NCBI GenBank assembly: GCA_021793115.1 | Contig: JAJYTJ010000215.1 | Location: forward strand, 1 to 5,356 | DNA: 5,356 bases | Source: Actinomycetes bacterium | GTDB taxonomy: Bacteria; Actinomycetota; Actinomycetes; Actinomycetales; Cellulomonadaceae | Direction of reading: 5' to 3' | Shown here: positions 1 through 4,427 of the stretch, one piece after another | How positions within the stretch are numbered: the stretch's first letter is position 1 | How the letters are laid out: each line of letters opens with the position of its first letter | Notes under the pieces: model-generated | Told to the model about the DNA's origin: nothing | The model's database searches: none | The model's input: only the letters and a program-made list of their open reading frames with translations | Made by a program: the position numbers and the translations under genes

Positions 1-433
1 AGTGCTCGAACTCCAGTGGGCCGCCGAACCACGGGTCGTCGATGTCGAGGCGGCGCTCGTCGTGCGCGTCGGTGACCTGCGGCGCCGCGGGGTCGAACCG
101 CCGCAGCATCACCACGGGCGCGTCGGGGTCCAGGCGGCGCAGCGCGCGGGCGTGCAGGGCCGTCATGGGCAGCACGAGGTCGCGCCGGCCCAGCTCGGCC
201 GCCTCGACCTGGCGCGCGCGGTGCCCGTCGCCGCCCTCGTAGCCGTGCGCGACGAGTACGCGCCGCGCGCGGGGGTCGATCGGGTTGCCCCACTCCTCGT
301 CGGACACCCCGGTGGAGTCGACGACGACCTCGTCGGCCAGGCCGGCAGCGGCGAGCCGCGCGCGCAGCACCACCTCGGCCATGGGTGACCGGCAGATGTT
401 GCCGGTGCACACCGTCATCACGCGGTACGTCAT
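1..433 (-). CDS. Low-molecular-weight protein-tyrosine phosphatase (partial, C-terminus outside window)
   Basis: Translating from the ATG at 433 gives 144 codons, open to the left edge, so the C-terminus is missing. The N-terminus carries the phosphatase P-loop CTGNICRS: nucleophile Cys9, Arg15 and Ser16 (CX5R-S). Near the cut end is DDPWF, whose Asp133 matches the general acid of the family's D-P-aromatic motif. The enzyme hydrolyses phosphotyrosine through a cysteinyl-phosphate intermediate and is cytosolic. The P-loop position that is Thr in the arginine phosphatase YwlE is Ile13 here, which in family knowledge favours phosphotyrosine over phosphoarginine. Arsenate reductases share the fold, but the DPWF acid loop supports a phosphatase. 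The start is well defined: its ATG overlaps the TGA of the upstream acetyltransferase gene (ATGA), indicating translational coupling. The physiological substrate cannot be told from sequence. Confidence 0.93.
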   Translation of the reverse strand, partial: MTYRVMTVCTGNICRSPMAEVVLRARLAAAGLADEVVVDSTGVSDEEWGNPIDPRARRVLVAHGYEGGDGHRARQVEAAELGRRDLVLPMTALHARALRRLDPDAPVVMLRRFDPAAPQVTDAHDERRLDIDDPWFGGPLEFEH

Positions 434-948
434 CTCGTCCTCGCCTCGAGCAGCAGTCCGGTCCCGCCGGTGAACGTCACGCCGGCGAACGAGCCGGCGC
501 GGGCCAGCTCGCGGAAGCCGCGCCCCGCGTGCAGGTCCAGCGACGCCCGATTCTGCACGTTGACCAGGCTGAGCAGCGCGTCGCCCCGCGCCCGGGTCCA
601 GGCCAGGAGGTCGTCGAGCAGGGCTCCGGCGACGCCGCGGCGCCGCCACGAGGGGTCGACGACGAGCCAGCCGACGTACCAGCCGTCGGGGGCGTCGGTC
701 AGCCCCGTCCGGCACGTTGCCATGGCCCAGCCGGCCACCGTCGCCGGCGCCCGCACCGCCACGGCCACCCGCCGCCGCTCGTCGGCCACCCAGAGCGCCA
801 GGCGCGCCTCGAGGTCCGCCGGCTGCGGGCCGCGGGCGCGCGCGACGGCGGCCAGGGCGGCGACGTCGGGCGCGGCCGCCGCCCGCACCGCGACGTGCGG
901 GTCCGCCGTGCCGTGCGCGTCCGGCCGGTAGTCCTCGAAGAGCGGCAC
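430..948 (-). CDS. GNAT-family N-acetyltransferase
   Basis: This is a 172-aa protein if started at the GTG at 948. The GNAT fold is visible: a strand ending LVVDPSW (about 95-101), then the acetyl-CoA pyrophosphate loop RRRGVAG (102-108, matching R-x-x-G-x-A) and its helix, then the motif B segment with Asn130, Asn133 and LHAGRGF (139-145). It would transfer an acetyl group from acetyl-CoA to an amine; the substrate is unknown. The gene ends in a 4-bp ATGA overlap with the phosphatase gene, so the two form an operon. The start is uncertain: the frame stays open to a TTG at 1059, but that extension would be encoded by the 19-bp repeats and has no GNAT-like sequence. The GTG at 948 has only a weak GGGA element upstream, and a GTG at 888 is a later alternative. 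Confidence 0.85.
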   Translation of the reverse strand: MPLFEDYRPDAHGTADPHVAVRAAAAPDVAALAAVARARGPQPADLEARLALWVADERRRVAVAVRAPATVAGWAMATCRTGLTDAPDGWYVGWLVVDPSWRRRGVAGALLDDLLAWTRARGDALLSLVNVQNRASLDLHAGRGFRELARAGSFAGVTFTGGTGLLLEARTR

Positions 949-978
949 GAGCCATGGTCCCAGCCCGACCGTTCCCCG

Positions 979-1074
979 CGAGCGCGTCGTTCGTGCCCGA
1001 GCGCATCGTTTGTGCCCGAGCGCACGCGTTCCCGCGCCCGGAACATGTGTGCTCGGCAACGAACGTTGCGCTCG
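979..1074. repeat. Array of 19-20-bp intergenic repeats, direct and inverted
   Basis: Two abutting direct copies, CGAGCGCGTCGTTCGTGCC (979-997) and CGAGCGCATCGTTTGTGCC (998-1016), differ at 3 of 19 positions. A degenerate third copy begins CGAGCGCA at 1017. A fourth, in inverted orientation with one extra base, lies at 1055-1074; its reverse complement is CGAGCGCAACGTTCGTTGCC. The array sits just upstream of the acetyltransferase start, where a promoter or operator would be expected. It could be a multi-site protein-binding region or a dispersed intergenic repeat; the sequence alone does not decide. Confidence 0.75.
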
Positions 1075-1079
1075 CCAAG

Positions 1080-1112
1080 GGACGAGGTGCGCGGCGAGGA
1101 CGAGGTGCGCGG
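1080..1112. repeat. 15-bp direct repeat, 18-bp period
   Basis: GGACGAGGTGCGCGG occurs at 1080-1094 and exactly again at 1098-1112, separated by 3 bases. It lies between the end of map and the 19-bp repeat array. No function can be assigned. Confidence 0.7.
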
Positions 1113-1120
1113 ACGGCGCG

Positions 1121-1137
1121 TGCCGCGAGGGGCGGCA
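1121..1137 (-). terminator. Possible terminator hairpin after map
   Basis: TGCCGC (1121-1126) and GCGGCA (1132-1137) form a perfect 6-bp stem with a 5-nt loop, starting 3 nt after the map stop codon. No T-tract follows on the minus strand, so it is not a canonical intrinsic terminator. Hairpins without T-tracts are reported as actinobacterial terminators, but short GC stems are frequent by chance at this base composition. Confidence 0.35.
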
Positions 1138-1140
1138 GGG

Positions 1141-1905
1141 TCAGTCGCGGGCGGTGAGGATCACGGTGCCCGTGGGGGTGAGCGCGATGGTGTGCTCGAA
1201 GTGCGCGGTGAGCGAGCCGTCGGCCGAGCGGATGGTCCAGCCGTCGGGGTCGACGACGTACTCGTCGCCGCCCGCCATGAACCACGGCTCGATCGCCACG
1301 ACGAGCCCCGCCCGGAGCTTGGGCCCGCTGTGCCGCCGCCCGAGGTTCGCCACGTGCGGGTCCTCGTGCATGGTGCGGCCCACGCCGTGGCCGCCGAAGT
1401 CGGCGTTGATGCCGTAGCCGCCGGCGCGTCCCACGCGGCCGATCGCCGCGGAGACGTCGCCCAGGTGCGCGCCCGGCCGGGCGGCGGCGATGCCCGCGTC
1501 CAGCGCGGCGGAGGTGGTGGCGATGAGGCGCTGCGCCTCGTCGGTGGCCGTGCCCAGCTGGAAGGTCAGCGCGGAGTCGGCGACCCACCCCTGCAGCTCG
1601 CACGCGAAGTCGACCGAGACCACGTCGCCGTCGGCGAGCACCTGGTCGGAGGGCAGGCCGTGCAGCGCTGCGTCGTTGACGGAGATGCACAGCACGCCCG
1701 GGTAGGGCATCGCGCCGAACGACGGGTGGTACCCCAGGTAGACCGAGCGCGCCCCGGCCGCCGCGATCATCTCCGCCGCGTGGGCGTCCAGGTCCCACGT
1801 CGTCATGCCGATCCGCGCGTGCTCGCGCAGGGACGTCAGCACGTCGGCCACCAGGCGGCCTACGGGCCGCATCTGCTCGATCTCTTCGGGGGTCTTGAGA
1901 GGCAC
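1141..1905 (-). CDS. map: Methionine aminopeptidase, type I
   Basis: This 254-aa protein removes the initiator methionine from nascent proteins in the cytosol using a two-metal centre. All expected ligands are present at family spacing: His82 (ALHGLP), Asp99 and Asp110 (VSVDFACELQGWVADSALTF), His173 (GGHGVGR), Glu206 (AIEPW) and Glu237 (AHFEHT). The length fits short type I enzymes. The chosen start is GTG at 1905, because homology begins directly there with MPLKTPEEIEQMR, the usual first helix of the family. The reading frame continues upstream to 2469, but that stretch is encoded by inverted and tandem repeats and resembles no MetAP domain. No strong Shine-Dalgarno precedes the GTG; AGAGTGGGG is the nearest purine-rich stretch. 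The gene is not in a ribosomal-protein/secY/adk context here, so it may be one of two map copies in the genome (inference). Hairpins and a possible long leader lie upstream. Confidence 0.95.
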   Translation of the reverse strand: MPLKTPEEIEQMRPVGRLVADVLTSLREHARIGMTTWDLDAHAAEMIAAAGARSVYLGYHPSFGAMPYPGVLCISVNDAALHGLPSDQVLADGDVVSVDFACELQGWVADSALTFQLGTATDEAQRLIATTSAALDAGIAAARPGAHLGDVSAAIGRVGRAGGYGINADFGGHGVGRTMHEDPHVANLGRRHSGPKLRAGLVVAIEPWFMAGGDEYVVDPDGWTIRSADGSLTAHFEHTIALTPTGTVILTARD

Positions 1906-1924
1906 GGCCCCACTCTGGCACGTC

Positions 1925-1940
1925 CCGGGGACCACCCCGG
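1925..1940 (-). promoter_or_regulatory. Small perfect hairpin next to the map start
   Basis: CCGGGG (1925-1930) and CCCCGG (1935-1940) form a 6-bp all-GC stem with a 4-nt loop, ending 19 nt before the map GTG. In an mRNA leader it could affect ribosome access, but the role is inferred only from position. Confidence 0.4.
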
Positions 1941-1948
1941 CGCCACGA

Positions 1949-2010
1949 GCGGTGCACTCCCACGCGCCCGGTGCATCAGCAGGTGCACCTATCGCGTGGG
2001 AGTGCACCGC
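1949..2010. repeat. Long perfect inverted repeat (18-bp stem) upstream of map
   Basis: GCGGTGCACTCCCACGCG (1949-1966) is exactly complementary in inverted orientation to CGCGTGGGAGTGCACCGC (1993-2010). The 26-nt interior can pair again: GGTGCA (1970-1975) with TGCACC (1984-1989), with a symmetric 3x3 internal loop between the two stems. The motif GGTGCA or its complement occurs four times. An 18-bp perfect stem is far beyond chance for this spacing. No T-tract follows on either side. It could be an RNA hairpin in the map leader, an operator, or a REP-like extragenic palindrome. Confidence 0.85.
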
Positions 2011-2054
2011 GGGCGGCCGGAGGGCAGCGCACGGCGCGGCGGCTGGAGGGCACC

Positions 2055-2088
2055 AGGCACGGCGGCGGGGTGGAAGGCACGGCGGCGG
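2055..2088. repeat. 14-bp direct repeat, 20-bp period
   Basis: AGGCACGGCGGCGG occurs at 2055-2068 and exactly again at 2075-2088, just before the 24-bp tandem repeats. It is probably part of the same low-complexity expansion-prone tract. No function is apparent. Confidence 0.65.
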
Positions 2089-2094
2089 ATGGGC

Positions 2095-2214
2095 GGGGAG
2101 CGGCGAACAGCCGCGGGCGGGGAGCGGCGAACAGCCGCGGGCGGGGAGCGGCGAACAGCCGCGGGCGGGGAGCGGCGGACAGCCGCGGGCGGGAGCGGCG
2201 GACGGCCGCGCGGG
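2095..2214. repeat. Tandem repeat, five copies of a 24-bp unit
   Basis: Units begin at 2095, 2119, 2143, 2167 and 2191. The first three are identical, starting GGGGAGCGGCGAACAGCCGC and ending GGGC. Unit 4 has one A-to-G change, and unit 5 is degenerate with a lost G and an inserted C. Each unit contains GCGGC and GCCGC separated by 5 nt, so each can form a small hairpin. The three identical copies suggest recent expansion or homogenisation. There are no spacers, so it is not CRISPR. The 24-bp period keeps reading frames open, producing spurious 8-residue peptide repeats on both strands. Confidence 0.9.
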
Positions 2215-2271
2215 CGGAGGGCCGCCGCGGACGCGGAGTACACCGAAGACGAGTGGGCACGGGGCGGCGGG

Positions 2272-2312
2272 CACGGGACAGCCCGTGGGCCGGGGCCCCG
2301 GACGGGGGCCCC
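2272..2312 (-). promoter_or_regulatory. Two adjacent GC hairpins in the putative map leader
   Basis: GGGGCCCC at 2292-2299 and again at 2305-2312 forms an 8-bp stem with a 5-nt loop. Next to it, CACGGG (2272-2277) pairs with CCCGTG (2282-2287) across a 4-nt loop. They are about 110-150 nt downstream of the 12-codon ORF on the minus strand. There is no T-tract. They could be attenuator-like or chance structures. Confidence 0.35.
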
Positions 2313-2419
2313 TGCCGCGCTGGACGATGTCGCGGCTCCCACGGGCTGCGGTGGCTGCCGGTACTCGCTCGGGCCGCTCGGCCCTGGACGACGGCAGTCC
2401 GTCCTGGTTCGACGGGCGG

Positions 2420-2458
2420 CTAGCGGGCAGCCACCTCACGCGTCCTGGAATGAACCAT
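2420..2458 (-). CDS. Putative 12-aa leader peptide / small upstream ORF
   Basis: An ATG at 2458 opens a 12-codon frame, MVHSRTREVAAR, ending in TAG at 2420. Its support is the exceptional ribosome-binding site: AGGAGG ends 10 nt before the ATG inside a 15-nt stretch complementary to the 16S rRNA 3' tail. A promoter-like sequence lies just upstream, so the transcript would begin about 25 nt before the ATG. The peptide is basic (3 Arg in 12 residues), with no membrane segment or signal peptide. The next recognised gene downstream is map, over 500 nt away, which makes a cis-regulatory leader ORF plausible. It could instead be an independent small protein or part of a small RNA. I do not recognise a named family with certainty, and coding is inferred from signals, not homology. 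Confidence 0.55.
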   Translation of the reverse strand: MVHSRTREVAAR

Positions 2459-2462
2459 CTCC

Positions 2463-2477
2463 GGACCACCTCCTTTC
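2463..2477 (-). promoter_or_regulatory. Extended Shine-Dalgarno sequence of the 12-codon ORF
   Basis: Read on the minus strand this is GAAAGGAGGTGGTCC. Against the bacterial 16S rRNA 3' end (GGATCACCTCCTTTC) all 15 positions can pair, with one G-U wobble. Typical sites pair over 4-6 nt. None of the other genes in the window has a comparable ribosome-binding site. Confidence 0.85.
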
Positions 2478-2490
2478 CCGTGTACCGGCG

Positions 2491-2519
2491 ACGCTACGTC
2501 GCGCTCGCCGCACCGCCAA
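2491..2519 (-). promoter_or_regulatory. Candidate sigma-70-type promoter for the small ORF/map leader
   Basis: On the minus strand TTGGCG (2519-2514) is followed after exactly 17 nt by TAGCGT (2496-2491), matching a TTGACA-like -35 and the TAnnnT -10 common in actinobacteria. A start near the A at 2483 would put the transcript 5' end 6 nt before the extended Shine-Dalgarno. It begins 4 nt after the stop of the membrane-protein gene. The -10 overlaps a 6-bp palindrome (GCGACG/CGTCGC, 2488-2502). Confidence 0.5.
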
Positions 2520-2523
2520 GCGA

Positions 2524-3117
2524 TTACCACCGGTCCCGGTCGACGCTCCGCGCGGCGGGCAGCACGACGAGCAGCAGCACGACCACCCCGACGAGCGCGA
2601 GCACGCGCCACACCTCCGCGCCGGGCAGCGGGCGCCCCGGCCCAACGAGCCACACGACCAGCCCCGCGGCCTGCGCCCCCGCCTGCAGCCGCCAGGCCCG
2701 CCGCAGCGCCGCCACCGGCACCGCCACCTCCACGCGCGTGCCCGGGCCCACGCGCGCGGCCAGCAGCGCCGCCAGCACGGCGAGGTGCACCACGAGCAGC
2801 AGGCACGCGAGCTGCCACGCCGGCACGGCGCCGCCCAGCAGCAGCCGCACCGCCGCGAGCACGACGAGCCACGCGCCCCACCCGGTGCGCGGCCGCACCA
2901 GGAGCAGTACGACGAGCAGCACCGCGAGCCCGTCGGCGAGGGCGGCGACGGGCCCGCGCATCGTCGCGAACCCGGCGGCGACCGGCACCAGCAGGCCCAG
3001 CACCGCGGCCGCGGCCCGCACCGCCGAGCCCGGCAGCGTCCGCACGCCCTCAAGCTCGACGCCGCGCACCCGGTCCTCGTCGCGCGCCGCCTGCAGGGCG
3101 CGGAGCACGTCGCTCAT
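2524..3117 (-). CDS. Uncharacterised multi-pass membrane protein, third gene of the moxR-DUF58 unit
   Basis: This 197-aa protein belongs to no family I can name. The first 30 residues are polar and charged (MSDVLRALQAARDEDR), probably cytoplasmic. Hydrophobic segments follow at about 33-50, 56-74, 82-97, 102-121, 144-159 and 168-187, giving five or six transmembrane helices, and a basic tail (ARSVDRDRW) closes it. There is no cleavable signal peptide and no catalytic motif. The ATG at 3117 overlaps the DUF58 stop (ATGA), so the two are translationally coupled and likely act together at the membrane. In many actinobacteria the next gene after DUF58 is a large transglutaminase-like membrane protein with an N-terminal multi-pass region. 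This small protein has no room for that catalytic domain, so it is either an unrelated partner or a membrane-only counterpart (inference). Confidence 0.85.
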   Translation of the reverse strand: MSDVLRALQAARDEDRVRGVELEGVRTLPGSAVRAAAAVLGLLVPVAAGFATMRGPVAALADGLAVLLVVLLLVRPRTGWGAWLVVLAAVRLLLGGAVPAWQLACLLLVVHLAVLAALLAARVGPGTRVEVAVPVAALRRAWRLQAGAQAAGLVVWLVGPGRPLPGAEVWRVLALVGVVVLLLVVLPAARSVDRDRW

Positions 3118-4427
3118 CGCGGCACCCCCGCGCCGGGCCGGCGACGGTCCGAGCGGGCCAGCACGGCCAGCGCGAGCGCCGGGTCGTCGCGCCACGTCAC
3201 CACCTCGACGTCGAGGTCCCGCAGGTCGGCCAGCCGGTCCTCGCGGTCCACCAGGACGAGCCTCGCGGCGGTGGCCGCCCGCCCGGACAGGTGGGACGTG
3301 CGCAGGCGCGGCAGCACGTCGACGGCCACCACCCGGTGGCCCACGCGCCGCCACGCGGCAGCCGCCTCGGCCGGCTCGTCGTCCAGGAACGTGGAGAAGA
3401 CGACGACGAGCGCACCCGAGGGCAGCCGCGGCGAGCGCACCCGGTGGCGCGACCACCCCTCGGGCTTGGTGAGCGCGAGCGCGTGGGTGATCCGGTCCAG
3501 CTGGCCACGCCCACCGCCGGGCGGCAGCGGGCGGCGCACCACGCCGAGGTCGTCCAGGCCGACGCGGTCGCCACCCGCGATGAACGCGCGGGCCACGGAC
3601 GCCGCCGCGCGCCGCGCGACGTCGAGGGACGTGGGGTCGTCGGCCCGGGTGGGACGGCTGCCCGCCCACGTGCGCGGATCCGGCCCCACCTCGTCGCGCG
3701 AGTCGACGACGAGCATCACGGCCGCCTCCGCGAGCGCGTGCTCCCCCCGCACGTACAGCTCGTCGAGGCCGGGGGAGCGCCGCGCGGTGACGCGCCAGTC
3801 GATGCGCCGCAGCCGGTCGCCGGCGTGGAACTGGTGCACGTCGCGCAGGTCGCCCCCCTCGCCGGGGCGACGGGAGGCGTGCGTGCCGGTCAGCCCGCGC
3901 AGGCGCGCCGGCAGCGGCAGCTGCCGCAGGGGCGCGGCCGACGGCAGCACCAGCGTGTCGCGCCGCACCGGGCCGGCCGGCTCGCTCGCGGAGAGCAGCC
4001 CCGGGCCGAGCCCCTGCGCCTCGACGGTCGCCACCTCCTGCGGCCCGGTCCGCACCGTGCGCACGACGAGCGGCACGCGCCGCACCACCGGCCCGGGCCC
4101 GGCGTCGTCGGGCAGCGCGAGGAGCGCGTCGAGCGCGGGCAGCCCGGCGCGGTACGCGCCGACGGCCACGGCGACCGTCCCCGCGGGCGCCGCCAGCCGC
4201 AGCTCGGCGCGCAACGCGCCCTCGTCGTCGGACCGCTCCGGGGGGCCCACCGCGGGCCGCACCTCGCCGGCGGGCCGCCGCAGCAGGTCCCACGCGCCCG
4301 CCACCAGGGGGAGCGCCCCCAGCAGCGCGACGTCGCCCCGCCCGGCGAACGCGCCGAGCGCGAGCACCACCGCACCGGCCAGCACCGTGCCGGTGCCGGC
4401 CATGGTGACGTGCCAGCGGTCAGCCAC
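3114..4427 (-). CDS. DUF58 domain-containing (vWA-like) protein, MoxR partner
   Basis: This 437-aa protein has two hydrophobic helices at the N-terminus (about 10-28 and 32-47), a variable extracytoplasmic-like or linker region, and then the DUF58 signature: GGDLRDVHQFHAGDRLRRIDWRVTAR (residues 191-216, cited here in part by its GD and IDW cores), followed by LYVRGE. A vWA-like strand follows (AAVMLVVDSRDE, 235-246); its DSRD lacks a clean DxSxS metal site. Proteins of this type are encoded beside MoxR ATPases and are thought to be their membrane-associated clients or adaptors. The start chosen is GTG at 4427, overlapping the moxR stop by 8 bp and giving the usual short polar N-terminus before helix 1. 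An ATG at 4403 is an alternative that removes 8 residues. Ribosome-binding sites are weak for both, as expected with coupling. Confidence 0.92.
   Translation of the reverse strand: MADRWHVTMAGTGTVLAGAVVLALGAFAGRGDVALLGALPLVAGAWDLLRRPAGEVRPAVGPPERSDDEGALRAELRLAAPAGTVAVAVGAYRAGLPALDALLALPDDAGPGPVVRRVPLVVRTVRTGPQEVATVEAQGLGPGLLSASEPAGPVRRDTLVLPSAAPLRQLPLPARLRGLTGTHASRRPGEGGDLRDVHQFHAGDRLRRIDWRVTARRSPGLDELYVRGEHALAEAAVMLVVDSRDEVGPDPRTWAGSRPTRADDPTSLDVARRAAASVARAFIAGGDRVGLDDLGVVRRPLPPGGGRGQLDRITHALALTKPEGWSRHRVRSPRLPSGALVVVFSTFLDDEPAEAAAAWRRVGHRVVAVDVLPRLRTSHLSGRAATAARLVLVDREDRLADLRDLDVEVVTWRDDPALALAVLARSDRRRPGAGVPR

Larger units (their letters stand above)
1906..2419. other. Gene-free, repeat- and hairpin-rich stretch upstream of map
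   Basis: I find no convincing gene in these 514 bp on either strand. Frames stay open because the DNA is extremely GC-rich and the 24-bp repeat is a multiple of three, but the predicted peptides are low-complexity Ala/Arg/Pro/Gly. It contains, in transcription order, short GC hairpins (2390-2403, 2371-2384, 2292-2312, 2272-2287), five 24-bp tandem repeats, a 14-bp direct repeat, a 62-nt inverted repeat and a small hairpin next to the map start. It may be the transcribed leader of map if the promoter at 2491-2519 is used. Confidence 0.7.

Noticed and set aside
2..388. Plus-strand frame of 128 codons
   Set aside because: It is antisense to the phosphatase, whose P-loop and DPWF motifs clearly mark the minus strand as coding.
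949..1059. Upstream TTG start for the acetyltransferase
   Set aside because: The added 37 residues are translations of the 19-bp repeat array with no family resemblance and no ribosome-binding site.
2095..2214. CRISPR array
   Set aside because: The 24-bp units abut directly with no unique spacers, and no cas genes are present.
1906..2469. N-terminal extension of methionine aminopeptidase in the same frame
   Set aside because: The extension is encoded by inverted and tandem repeats, gives Cys/Pro-rich repeats unlike known MetAP extensions, and homology starts exactly at the GTG at 1905.
2461..2478. 3' end of a 16S rRNA gene on the plus strand (ACCTCCTTT-like)
   Set aside because: The sequence before it does not resemble 16S helix 45 or the preceding conserved region; it is the complement of a Shine-Dalgarno on the minus strand.
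1805..3472. Long plus-strand open frame of 555 codons
   Set aside because: It runs antisense to map, the membrane protein and DUF58, its product is low-complexity Ala/Arg/Pro/Ser, and it stays open because of GC bias and the 24-bp repeat.
2524..4293. Single 589-codon minus-strand frame covering DUF58 and the membrane protein
   Set aside because: Upstream of 3117 it is an out-of-frame shadow of DUF58 made of Ala/Arg/Gly runs; only the part from the ATG at 3117 looks like a real protein.
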